DNA from: an uncultured Pirellulaceae bacterium
GTDB taxonomy: Bacteria > Planctomycetota > Planctomycetia > Pirellulales > Pirellulaceae
Length of the DNA stretch: 64,000 bases
Reading direction: 5' to 3'
NCBI GenBank assembly: GCA_937921995.1
Contig: CAKZVF010000085.1
Span: 1-64,000, forward strand
Shown: in pieces, positions 9,166 through 19,200 of the stretch
Numbering within the stretch: position 1 is the stretch's first letter
Layout: each line of letters starts with the position of its first letter
The notes under the pieces: generated by a model
The model's input: only the letters and a program-made list of their open reading frames with translations
Told to the model about the DNA's origin: nothing
Database searches by the model: none
Position numbers and translations under genes: made by a program

Positions 9166-11079
9166 ATGCTTGAAAAAATCGGTCCCTATGAATTTCTCGG
9201 TGTGCTTGGCCGTGGTGGAATGGGGACGGTCTTCAAAGGCAAACATGAAGAGACCGGTGAACTTCACGCGGTGAAAGTTCTCGCGCCCAACTATTCTCAA
9301 GAACCCCACTTCCGGGCTCGGTTTGAATCCGAGATCAAAGCGCTGATCAAGCTGGACCATCCCAACATTGTACGTTTGATCAGTTTCGGGCAAGAGGACG
9401 GGAATATGTTCTTTGCGATGGAGATGGTAGATGGGAAAAGTTTGTTTGAAGTCTTACGCAGCGGACACAAATTCACGCCACCTCAAATCCTTTCGATTGC
9501 CAAGGACGTTTGTAAGGGACTCAAGCACGCTCATGATCGCGGCATCATCCATCGAGACCTCAAGCCGGGTAACTTGATGATGACCAAAGACCGAGTCGTG
9601 AAAATCACCGACTTCGGCATCGCCAAAAGTTACGGCACATCTCAAAACACCGGCAACAACATTTTGGGGACGCTCGACTATATGAGCCCCGAACAGGCCA
9701 AAGGTGAACAGGTGACGGCCAGGAGCGATATTTACAGTCTGGGTACGGTGCTGTTCACGTTGCTCTCAGGCAAGCCTCCCTTTACGGCGAATTCGATCGA
9801 AGAGTCGTTTCGGAATCTTACGCGTATTCCGCCGCCGTACGTTAGTTCCGTCGTGCCCGATGTGCCGCATGAGGTCGATCGTCTGATCCGGCGGATGATG
9901 GAGAAGAAGCCAGAGAAACGTTTGGCAACCGCTCAAGCAGCCTTGCATCAAATCAACGAAGCCGAGCAAGTGTTGAAGAACTACAGCGAAGCCAAAACGG
10001 CTCAGAATGCACCGGTGCAGCCGACGGGTCAGGAGACTTCGGTTTTTGGACGCAAGCCGCAGGACGATTCCCAGACGCGGTCTTATGAAAATTCAGAGGA
10101 GCATGCGGGGCAAAAATCAAAGAGTGGGAAAAGTGCATCACGCTCGATGCCAAAGACGTCAGTCCAAGAGCACACGCAAAAGCGGCCCTTTTCCGCGGAT
10201 AGAACTTCGATTAACAACCCCGATCACCCTTCGTACATCCCGCCCGGTGGTAGTGCGGCCGAATCTGACGCCGACAAAATTGGGCTAGCTCCAGAGCAAG
10301 CCGAAGCCGAACCGATCGAACTGGATTATTACAATACCGTTACGGACGAAGATCGCGAGATTATCACCGAGGAGGTTGAGCTTCATCAGTCAAAAGGGGT
10401 GATTCCGCTGCTGTTGGGGTTGCTGGTGGTGATCGCGGTGGCGGCTGTTGGTAGTTGGTACGCGCTGCGGAATCCGACCGCCGATGAACTGTATGCGCAG
10501 ATTGAATCCTTCCGTGCGCAACCACAGCGCGTGTTGCAGCAGACCGATCAATTTGTCGCGCTGTATCCCGATGACGAACGTTTTGAAGAAGTCAAAACCA
10601 TGAACGGGGTTGGCAAGGCGATTGACTTTTACCACGGGCTGGCGAACAGGTTGTCTGTGCAATCGCGCATTCCAGGCGAATCTCGCATGACCGAGATTGA
10701 AGATCAGTTTTACGATATTGTTCGACTGGCCGATGATGACATGAAAGCCGCCGATGCGAAGATGGCTGCCTTCATTATCGTGCATGAGGGCAATGAAGAG
10801 TTGGAACAACGGGATAAGGACTGTGTTGCAGCGGCGAAGGGATTCCGATTAACACAAAAATCAAACGATCCCCAACGCATCAAGCAGCGCATTGAGAAAT
10901 TTCATGCGACCGTACAAAGAGCAGAAAAAATGAATAGCATCGACGAGGCGGTCAAGCTATATCGGTCGTTGGTCAAGTTGCATCGCGATGAAAATTGGGC
11001 CGATCAAGAATCGCTGCGGGAGGATTTGCTGGCTGATATTGAGAGACGAATTAAGCGATTGGAAAGTGCGAGCAACTAA
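9166..11079 (+). CDS. Transmembrane serine/threonine protein kinase
   Basis: GRGGMGTVFKGKH, AVKVL, HRDLKPGNLMM, DFGIA, GTLDYMSPEQ; TM segment VIPLLLGLLVVIAVAAVGSWYA. Confidence 0.93.
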   Translation: MLEKIGPYEFLGVLGRGGMGTVFKGKHEETGELHAVKVLAPNYSQEPHFRARFESEIKALIKLDHPNIVRLISFGQEDGNMFFAMEMVDGKSLFEVLRSGHKFTPPQILSIAKDVCKGLKHAHDRGIIHRDLKPGNLMMTKDRVVKITDFGIAKSYGTSQNTGNNILGTLDYMSPEQAKGEQVTARSDIYSLGTVLFTLLSGKPPFTANSIEESFRNLTRIPPPYVSSVVPDVPHEVDRLIRRMMEKKPEKRLATAQAALHQINEAEQVLKNYSEAKTAQNAPVQPTGQETSVFGRKPQDDSQTRSYENSEEHAGQKSKSGKSASRSMPKTSVQEHTQKRPFSADRTSINNPDHPSYIPPGGSAAESDADKIGLAPEQAEAEPIELDYYNTVTDEDREIITEEVELHQSKGVIPLLLGLLVVIAVAAVGSWYALRNPTADELYAQIESFRAQPQRVLQQTDQFVALYPDDERFEEVKTMNGVGKAIDFYHGLANRLSVQSRIPGESRMTEIEDQFYDIVRLADDDMKAADAKMAAFIIVHEGNEELEQRDKDCVAAAKGFRLTQKSNDPQRIKQRIEKFHATVQRAEKMNSIDEAVKLYRSLVKLHRDENWADQESLREDLLADIERRIKRLESASN

Positions 11080-11235
11080 AAGCGCTGGGCAGGACGGCGA
11101 TGAACAAGGAAGTGTGTGCGATTTTCAAATCTTACACCTTAGCCTTAGCAGCGCACCGCCGAGAGCCGCAGGCGGAAAACGAACACAATACGGCTTGGCA
11201 CCGCTTAAGAGCGCACAAAAAAAGAGCGCACAAAA

Positions 11236-11265
11236 AAAGGTCGCACCGTAGTGGGTGCGACCTTT
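11236..11265 (-). terminator. Rho-independent terminator of the CCP-repeat gene
   Basis: AAAGGTCGCACC/GGTGCGACCTTT 12-bp stem; T-rich run follows on the minus strand. Confidence 0.75.
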
Positions 11266-11315
11266 GTTGATTTCACGTTTATTGAAACGTGCGATGTGCT
11301 AATTCCTAATTGGAA

Positions 11316-11780
11316 TTAACGGCAGCAGCATGCACCGCCACGAGAAGCAAGACGCTGGCGAAGTTTGCCAGTGAACAACTTCTTGCGACCGCCGCAGCAC
11401 TTAGGTGCTGGTGGTGGGCAGCAAGGCTTTGGGCAGCAAACAGGTGCTGGAGCTGGCGCTGGGCAGCAAACAGGCGCTGGTGCTGGTTCCGGGCAGCAAA
11501 CAGGTGCAGGTGCTGGAGCGGGCTCTGGGCAGCAAACAGGTGCAGGTGCTGGCTCTGGGCAGCAAACTGGTTCTGGGGCAGGTGCGGGAGCTGGGCAGCA
11601 AACGGGTTCTGGAGCAGGAGCTGGGCAGCAAACCGGTGCTGGTGGTGGGCAGCAAGGCTTTACAGGCTTGCAGCATCGTACTTTACGCTTGCAGCAGCCG
11701 TCAAAAAGCCCTGCTTGTGCTTGAGCTGTTGAAAATATAAAGCAAGCGATCATCGCCAATGGCAAGAAAAATTTGTTCAT
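11316..11780 (-). CDS. Secreted cysteine/proline-rich repeat protein (VCCP(AP)n repeats)
   Basis: MNKFFLPLAMIACFIFSTAQAQAG signal peptide; then CC pairs and seven VCCP[A/E/K]P... units; same-frame signal peptide and adjacent terminator support this strand. Confidence 0.75.
   Translation of the reverse strand: MNKFFLPLAMIACFIFSTAQAQAGLFDGCCKRKVRCCKPVKPCCPPPAPVCCPAPAPEPVCCPAPAPAPEPVCCPEPAPAPVCCPEPAPAPAPVCCPEPAPAPVCCPAPAPAPVCCPKPCCPPPAPKCCGGRKKLFTGKLRQRLASRGGACCCR
11405..11665. repeat. Tandem coding repeat (GGGCAGCAAACAGGTGCTGGAGC-type units)
   Basis: Repeated GGGCAGCAAAC(A/T/C)GGT(G/T)C(T/A)GG units of variable length encoding VCCPAPAP on the minus strand. Confidence 0.85.
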
Positions 11781-11949
11781 CAAGGTCTCCAAAATGTCTA
11801 GGTTTGAAAAAGGGATTTGCATCCGCCGTATTCACGGAAATCTATTAGGCAAAATAGGTGGTGTCAACTGATTGGGTTGACTTTAGTAGGGTGATTTGTC
11901 CGTTTTCCCTTTCCCAGTTGTCTCATTTTACTTGTGCGATCGCGAATGC

Positions 11950-11983
11950 GACACTATGGCACTACTAGCGTTGCCATAGTGTC
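11950..11983. other. Long perfect hairpin in intergenic DNA
   Basis: GACACTATGGCA - 10 nt - TGCCATAGTGTC, 12 bp perfect inverted repeat, no T-tract. Confidence 0.7.
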
Positions 11984-12176
11984 CATTAAGCATTCGTTAA
12001 CGTCGCTTCAACGGATGCCTTAAAAGGTGAACTTTTTTCGGCTTTTTTATTCCGGAGAAGGCTGTGAATAGGCAATTTGGGCGACGAGGAAGGTCGCTTC
12101 GCGATATTCAGGGGGGCAGCGGTGTGTGATTGTTCGGCAAGTACACTCCGCGACCGCTGCTATCGACGCAAGGAAA

Positions 12177-12205
12177 CAGCCTGCGTCAAAACATGACGCA
12201 AGCTG
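12177..12205 (-). terminator. Possible weak terminator/hairpin downstream of the dsbD-like gene
   Basis: CAGC.TGCGTCA-AAACA-TGACGCA.GCTG stem; only a short GTTT follows. Confidence 0.4.
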
Positions 12206-12267
12206 ATTGATGAGTTTCAAAATGTCTCGAAGACTAATTTTCCGCCGTCGCTAAATCGTGGCCGTGA

Positions 12268-14751
12268 CTAATTCGCGGCTGCATTGGGCATCTGCGCGGT
12301 GCGATCGGGCTGCGTCTTCTGATCAAGTTTGACTGGACTTTCTTTCGATTGCCCCCACGCCTCAGACAGTTGCTGCGCGCCAAGTTGGCTAAGGAAGGAA
12401 TCTGGGTCGACGAAAACGCCATCGAAATGAATGGGCTCTTCCCCGGGTTGGAACAGACCGTAGTACGGAATCGCACCTGCCGTATTTCCCAGCTCGCTTA
12501 GAAGAGCGTCGACTTCAGGGGCCTCGTTCGATTTATCGGCCTTCAAGATCACCACGTCATGGGATTCAAAAAAGCGTTTTGTTGGTTTTGTGTTCAGAGC
12601 GAACCGCTCTGTTGTTTTACACGTCGCTCACCAATCGGCGGTGAAGTCAACAAACACCGTGCGACCTTCCTCCAAATGTTCTTCCAGCGCGATGCGGCTG
12701 TAACGTTGGTAGTCCAGTTCATGTTGAGGTAGCAAAAAGAAGAAGCTGAACCAAACCGCGAACGCGGCAATCGCGGCACTGATGCCCCACGACCTCATGC
12801 GTTCTGATAACGGCGCGGCCATGGAAGTGCGTCCCATCCACCAACAGGCAAACGCCAAAATCAACAGCATCGTCAACACTGACACGACGTATTTGTGTTC
12901 GACCGCTCCGATCAGGAAAACGGCGGTGCCCAACATGACAAATCCCATGACCTTTTTGAATGTCTCCATCCAAGGTCCTGGCTTGGGAAGTTTGCTGACA
13001 AGCTTAGGAAAGATGCCAATGACCAAAAAAGGAAACCCCATCCCCAGACCCAACGCAAAGAACACCAAATAGGTCACTTGCGCCGGTTGAGCGATCGCCC
13101 AGACGACGACAGGAATTAACAACGGTCCACTGCATGGAGTGGCCAAAACGGTTGTCAGGACTCCTTTTAAAAACGCCCCCGTTAGTCCTTCTTTTTGAGC
13201 CAGTCCGCCACCGCCGCTGCCAAATCCCGGTAAAGGGATTTCCCACACGCCGAAGAAGCTCAGCCCGAAAACGACCACGACCGCAATCATAATGATCTTG
13301 AACGTCAGCCCTTCGAACTGCTGCCCCCATCCTAATCCCGACTGCACCGCGAAAAACGCCAGCACCATAAATACCGCGATCATGCCTAAACAGAACGTCG
13401 CGTTAAGCATGAAAATTCGGCCAGGGTTCTGCCCGGCTTGATGGACGAAAGACATCACTTTCAATCCAATCACCGGCAGCACACAGGGCATGAAATTCAG
13501 AATAAAACCGGCCACAAAAGCCAGCGGCAATACCGAAGCCAGCGATGATCCTTCCCATTTGCCACCGCCACCATTGGACGCTCCTGAGGCGTCGCTGGTT
13601 TCGAGAGAACTGCCACGCAGTTTTTCTTCTGCCTGGACCGCATCCTTGGCGGCGCTGATGCTCCCGGCATCATTGAAGTTGACCGGAGTGCCGCCGAGCG
13701 TTTTGCCGATGGGAATTTCGACTTTCCATCCCACCGATACCGGACGGTCACAGTTTTCGTGGGTGCACGTTTGCACGCCCATGATTCCCGAGATCGTGTT
13801 GGATTGACCCTCAAAGCCGCGCGGAATCACGGTTTCATATTTCCAAGTCACCGGAGTCTCATAGTACTTCAAAATGGAACCTGTCGAACTATCGACTTTG
13901 GGAAGCTCCGTTGTGGTTGGGCCCGAAAAACTCCAACCGCCGGTCTTGGTGATCGCAAGGAAGGTTGCCGAACCCGTCTTTTCCAGATCCGCGCTGTGAG
14001 CGTAAACGTGAAAATCGTTTTGCGGTTCGGCCGTCAATTCAATTCTGATCTTGTCGCCCGGCTGCACCGGCGTATCGGAGATCGCGCCGTCAACGACTTT
14101 GACCACCACACCCCAAAGCAGCAAATGCTGAGAATCGGGTTTGAATTTTGCGCCCGCAGGAATGACCGGCAGGAAGCCTTCTGGTTGGGCGACCAATTTT
14201 TCCTGGATTTGCATGCAGCTTCCGGCGTCAGTACAGACTTGCCCGTTCAGTTGCACGTTGATGGTCAAGGCGTCGGTGTCGACCGCGTCAGCAAATTTCA
14301 GCGGCGCAGAAAACACAACGGTGCCTTCGTGTTCTTCTGATTTCACTGTTTGGCCGGGGATCGCTTTTAAATGCGGATCCTTGTCGGGCTGGAACTTTCC
14401 CGTCAACTCAAAGTCATTGGAATCATCAACGCGAATGCGAGTCTTCAGCGGACCGGGCACGGCTTTCTTTTGCGTGACTGAAAACAGATGAGACCCTGCG
14501 GGAATGTTGCAGCGGACCTCAAGGACACCGGTCTTCCGATCGGCGCTGGTTTTGAATCCCGCAGTCGCCGAAAAGGCAGCCGGCGCGGCGGTGCCCGAAA
14601 GTGACTTGCTACCAAATTTTGGCGCTTTGCCGAAATTGGGTTTCTTAAATTTAGGCGGTTGAGCCTGACAAGCAAACGGTTGCAGCGCGCTGATAATCAA
14701 AGTGATCATCAACGGTGCAAAGAGGGATTTTATGAACGACATAGAACGCAT
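12268..14751 (-). CDS. dsbD: Thiol:disulfide interchange protein DsbD, candidate selenoprotein with in-frame UGA at codon 708 (12628..12630)
   Basis: Upstream ORF 12628..14751 has a signal peptide, DsbD-alpha-like domains (GQVCTDAGSC) and a CcdA-like TM domain (FMPCVLPVIGLKV, ATPCSGPLLIPVV), ending VFVDFTADW-UGA. The same frame continues ATCKTTERFALNTKPTKRFFESHDVVILKADKSNEAPEVDALLSELGNTAGAIPYYGLFQPGEE... to TAG at 12268, giving a complete thioredoxin domain with UxxC in place of CxxC. Confidence 0.85.
12590..12622 (-). promoter_or_regulatory. Candidate bacterial SECIS element
   Basis: Minus strand after UGA: GCGACGTGTAAAACAA-CAGAGCG-GTT-CGCTCTG-A-ACAC. 7-bp perfect stem (core 12595..12611), G first in loop, 23 nt from UGA to loop, possible lower GTGT/ACAC stem. 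Confidence 0.75.
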
Positions 14752-15191
14752 TTGAAATTCACTTTAGCGTAAATTTGCGGAGGAATTTTGGCGGCACTGA
14801 TCGCCGCATTTGAACGATAACTCTTGATGGCAATTTAGGGAAGTTCATTCAACTCGTTTGACTGCCAATCGAAGACGGCTCCCATCCCGACCGACAACAA
14901 CGGCCGGTCATCAGCCGGCTGGGATTATAAGCGTTTACAGTTGGTAAAATCGACAAAAGTCACCGCCAAGGCCCAGTTGAGCCGACATTTCCGGCGACCC
15001 TGCCAAACGCCCGTTGAATTTGACCAACGACTTGTGGCTTTATCGTTGCGATAACGACAGCACTTCTCAAAAAAACAATCTGTCGCCTCGACAAAGAACG
15101 ACCGCAATAGCGTTCGAATGCCAATCCCGTTTGGATTTTTCTTGGCCGAAAGATTAGACGAATCGTACTGGCAGAATCTTACGCGGATAAG

Positions 15192-15875
15192 TTATCGCGT
15201 CGGGTTCAGCGGAATCTCTTGCGCGTTGGCTTGCGATCCAACGGTAGATTGCGGCTCTGTGACGGCCGACGTCTGGTCTCCAGTTTCTTGTTCAAAGTAA
15301 CCTGCAAAATTGACTTTGATTTTTTTCTTGCGAATCGGAATACAAACACCGTCCTTGGAACAGACTTGGCCGTTGAATTCAATAACGGGCATGCCCGTCA
15401 ATTTATAGTCGGCGTTGGGGTCGAGCTGACAAGGCACAAAGAATTGGACCCGGCCGGTGTGCTTTTCAATGCGTCGTTGAAAGACTGGATCCTTTTCAAC
15501 CACTGCCGGCGGTTGGTCCGGTGAAAAAGTGTTGGGTGTTTTCACATTGGCCGAAGGAACGATTTCGATTTTCGTCGGTGCAGGCGACCCATCGGGCGAA
15601 ACCGAGTAGATGTAGTGTTCCGGTGCCAAGTCAATTTGCAGCACGATGTAGCCTTCGGTGCTGCCCTGGCGGAGATGCAGTCGGCCTTCGAATTTCCAAG
15701 GCTGTTGGGGCGCTGCGGCGGCAGGTTTACCGAACAAGGGTTGGGTGGTTGGTTGACTGCGGTAAGCATTTTCAGATTGAGCAAACAGCGTTGAACCGAA
15801 CGAGACTGAAACCACCAAAGCCAATACCATTGCACTGGCAAGTTTTTCCGCTTGCGCGATTCGCGTGTTCTGCAT
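15192..15875 (-). CDS. Stand-alone DsbD-alpha-like periplasmic domain protein
   Basis: Signal peptide; GQVCSKDGVCIPI cysteine pair and fold resemble the N-terminal domain of the neighbouring DsbD. Confidence 0.75.
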   Translation of the reverse strand: MQNTRIAQAEKLASAMVLALVVSVSFGSTLFAQSENAYRSQPTTQPLFGKPAAAAPQQPWKFEGRLHLRQGSTEGYIVLQIDLAPEHYIYSVSPDGSPAPTKIEIVPSANVKTPNTFSPDQPPAVVEKDPVFQRRIEKHTGRVQFFVPCQLDPNADYKLTGMPVIEFNGQVCSKDGVCIPIRKKKIKVNFAGYFEQETGDQTSAVTEPQSTVGSQANAQEIPLNPTR

Positions 15876-16235
15876 CAGATCATCCTTGATTATGCGACTC
15901 GATTTTTCGGTTCAATCATTGAACCAAGTGTCCCCATCCGCGGGGACATTAGCAGTATGCGGCACTCTGTGGCAACCGCATTCTCTGGACGCTTTTCTGA
16001 GCGTCAAACTTAGGGATTTTGAAAATTTTACAATACATAACTGTTGATCATCTTTAAGTTGATCCTCAATAGTCAAGGAAAATGGTCGGGAGGCAGCAAT
16101 TGCTATTGGTATTATCGTTTTGTTGGTCGATCTGTTGATTTGGAGTAATCGATTTTGTTGATTCGCAAGTGCAGCAAGATTAAACTGCGAGCTTTCCAAT
16201 TCCTGTACTCGTTAGTTTGAAAACTTGTGTGCCCA

Positions 16236-19200
16236 ATGAATCGACGTACACTCCCCAGCCGAAGACGCACTTCTGTCAGCGCGGCTTTTACCTACCAGCA
16301 ATTTGAACCACGGACAATGCTGGCCTCCTCCTTGACGAATCCGGCCGCCAATAACCCATTCGAATGGAGTGGGACAACTGGTGACGACGTCTTTCGTCTA
16401 GTGCAAGATGGAGCCAATTATGTACTTGCATTCAACGGCTTCACTTTCAATCTTCCCGGGCTAACGATAGACAGACCGATTCTAATTGATGGGATGGGAG
16501 GCAAAGATGTCCTTGAAATTGTTGTGCAAGATCAAGAAAACATCTTGGACGCAACGCTCTGTTCGCTTTCGGGTGGCACGGATGATTTGATTAACATTGT
16601 TTGGGAAGAAGTTGAGACCATTGAAGTTTCCAGCGAGCAAAGCCGACGCGCGGTACGAATTATCAGTGACAACGAGCAAGACATATTCAGCGTTACTTCC
16701 GAGGGTGCGTCGATCTCTGGTGGAGGAGTTACTCTTTCGGCTCCGTTTCAGTCAAACTTGATTCTACTCGAAAGCTCCGCCCGCAACGCTAATCAGGTGA
16801 ATGTGACAGGATCAGAGGGGGAAGATTCTTTCGGTATTGAATCGATCAACCTCTCAGATATTGCAATTGCAATCAATGGTGAGAGCCAACTGCGAGTTTC
16901 TAGTGTTTTCCCAATTGATGTAGATGGTGGAGGAGGCGATGACGAAATTGCCTTCCGCACAAGTTCGCTTGATCTCTTTGGCCCCAGCAGACGATCCATC
17001 GAATTGCACCCGGCCGAAGCGGTTATCAATGGTAACGGCAGGATCACTTGGCAAAACATTGAAACTCAGATCGCCGAGAGAATAAATGACATCGATGTTT
17101 ATGACACTGGAGGTGACGAGCAACTAAGAATTACCGAAGATACAAGCATTTTCACTGGTGACCAATACGAGTGGACGCTGAACGAATTCACGAACCTGAC
17201 AGTTCACGCAACGGAGGGGACCGACGTCGTTCTTGCGGATACCAGTCCCTATTCCTTCGACGTTCCTTATGTGGGTGTTGAGGGAGGCATGGGCTATGGG
17301 CGGGGACATCGAAACGGGTTCCTTTCTGGACGCATCGACGTGCTGAATTTTGATTCAGTCTCCGTGGTGTCCTCAACTCCTCAAGCAGTTGCGACACTTT
17401 CGAGCTTCAATGAAGGTGCACTAATAACAGTGCAACCCGACGAAGATGACTTATTGGTAACATTGGAGGGAGCCACGCCGATTCGATATGTCGGAGACAT
17501 ACGCGTGGGTTTTTCGGATCGTTTAGCGGACAACCCTCTTTTGTTTATTGCTGAACAAGGTGCCAATGACATTGAGGTGCGTCAACAGGAAGTATTAATC
17601 AATGACCGAATCATTGAACTAGAAGATGTTCTAGAACTCCGGTTTTCGGCTGATAGCGAGGATGACTCAATCACGTTTTTCGACGCCGAAGATGGTGACG
17701 CTGTATTTACGACTCGTGCCATAGAACAAGAATCTGAAGAGCGTGAATACTCGCTTGAAGGTCGAGGTTATAAATTCACGGCAAATAGTTTTGACAACGT
17801 CAAAGTAGAATTTTCTGATGGTAGCGACTCCTACGGATTGTTTTATGGCATTGAGGGGATCTCAGAAACATTAAAAATTGGAGTCGACGCCCCCATCATT
17901 TTTGAGACACCCTCGACGGAAGTTGTTATCGAGGGGTTACCAAGTAACAGATTTAATGCCTTTGGAAATGGTGCTGAAGATCGAGTTCAGTTTTCTGGGA
18001 GTGAAGACGTTGACCAATTCAGTTACCGAAGTTCTTTGTTCGACGAAAGGCAGGATATTTCCAACCGCTATTTTTCCAACGACAACCCTTTCCAGACGAA
18101 GACATTTCGCGCCAGTTTTTTCGGATTCGATACAATTGATTTCGATTTATTGGGAGGACAATTTGAGAGCTTCGAAGGAGAAACGTATTCGGATAGCGCC
18201 GAGCTAAGTATTACCCCCGACCAACACGCTGAGATCAGGTTCGGTAGCCTGATTGATGGCGAAGAGACTCTCAATTGGGCCAACGTAGAAACCGTAACGA
18301 TTACCGGAAACGGCTCAGCCACGCTGTTTGATACTTCGGCAGTAGAATTCTTGCAGTTAACGGAGCATGGGTTTTCCAGCGATGGCCAATTGTTTCTAGG
18401 CACTGTCGCTCAATTTTCGGGTGATAACGGCACGATCCAAGCTGACGTCGCAAGCTTGAATATCGTTTCCAGCGGAAACGATACAGCCTTCATCTCTAAT
18501 GAGTATGGGCCGTTGGAAAGTTTGATTGTCGGAGAAAATGCGGCCAGCCTCGCGCTTGCTGAGTTTAAGCTAAGCTTCACAGATTTTGAAACGATTGACC
18601 TTACAGACTTTCCAAGCTATTCAACGATCCCGATCACCGAATCCGATGACGTGATCAATCTGGATTTCTCCGCCGATCAATTCGGTTTCTATATTGGCCA
18701 AAGCGGAAACAAGGTCCTAGTGAATGCGGATTTGGATTTATCGATTGACGGACTTGGCGGAGACGACCTATTAGTCGTGAAAACTCCAGTTAATGAAAAC
18801 GTATCTTTGTCCACTGAAAAAGTCAGCTTTGGCGACCAAACGGTGCGTTGGGAGAACGTTGACTCTATCGTCACACAAGGTCATAAAGACGAAGCGGTTG
18901 CTACGATTTTTGATTCGGCCGGCGATGACACATTCTTTTTTCGGTCCGGCAAAGCAGCTTTGGCATCCAGCGACGGGATCCAGATTTCGGCTGAGGGATT
19001 TTCAAACGTCAACACTCGGGCGACTTCAGGATACGATGTAGCTCGAATCGTTGGGGCCCCAACAACAACCGACAAGTTTTTTGGTACGCCTACCAGCGGG
19101 GTGCTGGAAATGCCAGAGCAGCGAGTCTCCGCGTTTGGATTCGATCTGGTCGCGGCAACCTCCAATGGCGGACGAGACTTAGCCTACTTTACAGGCTCAG

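Noticed and set aside
11365-11724. Plus-strand ORFs over the CCP repeat (GQQTGAGAG-rich)
   Set aside because: Antisense shadow of the repeat; the minus strand has the signal peptide and a matching terminator.
12628-14751. Simple truncated DsbD pseudogene or sequencing error
   Set aside because: Cannot be excluded without the genome. However, the UGA falls exactly on the catalytic Cys, the downstream frame is intact with a cis-Pro motif, and a SECIS-like hairpin is correctly placed, so the selenoprotein reading is favoured.
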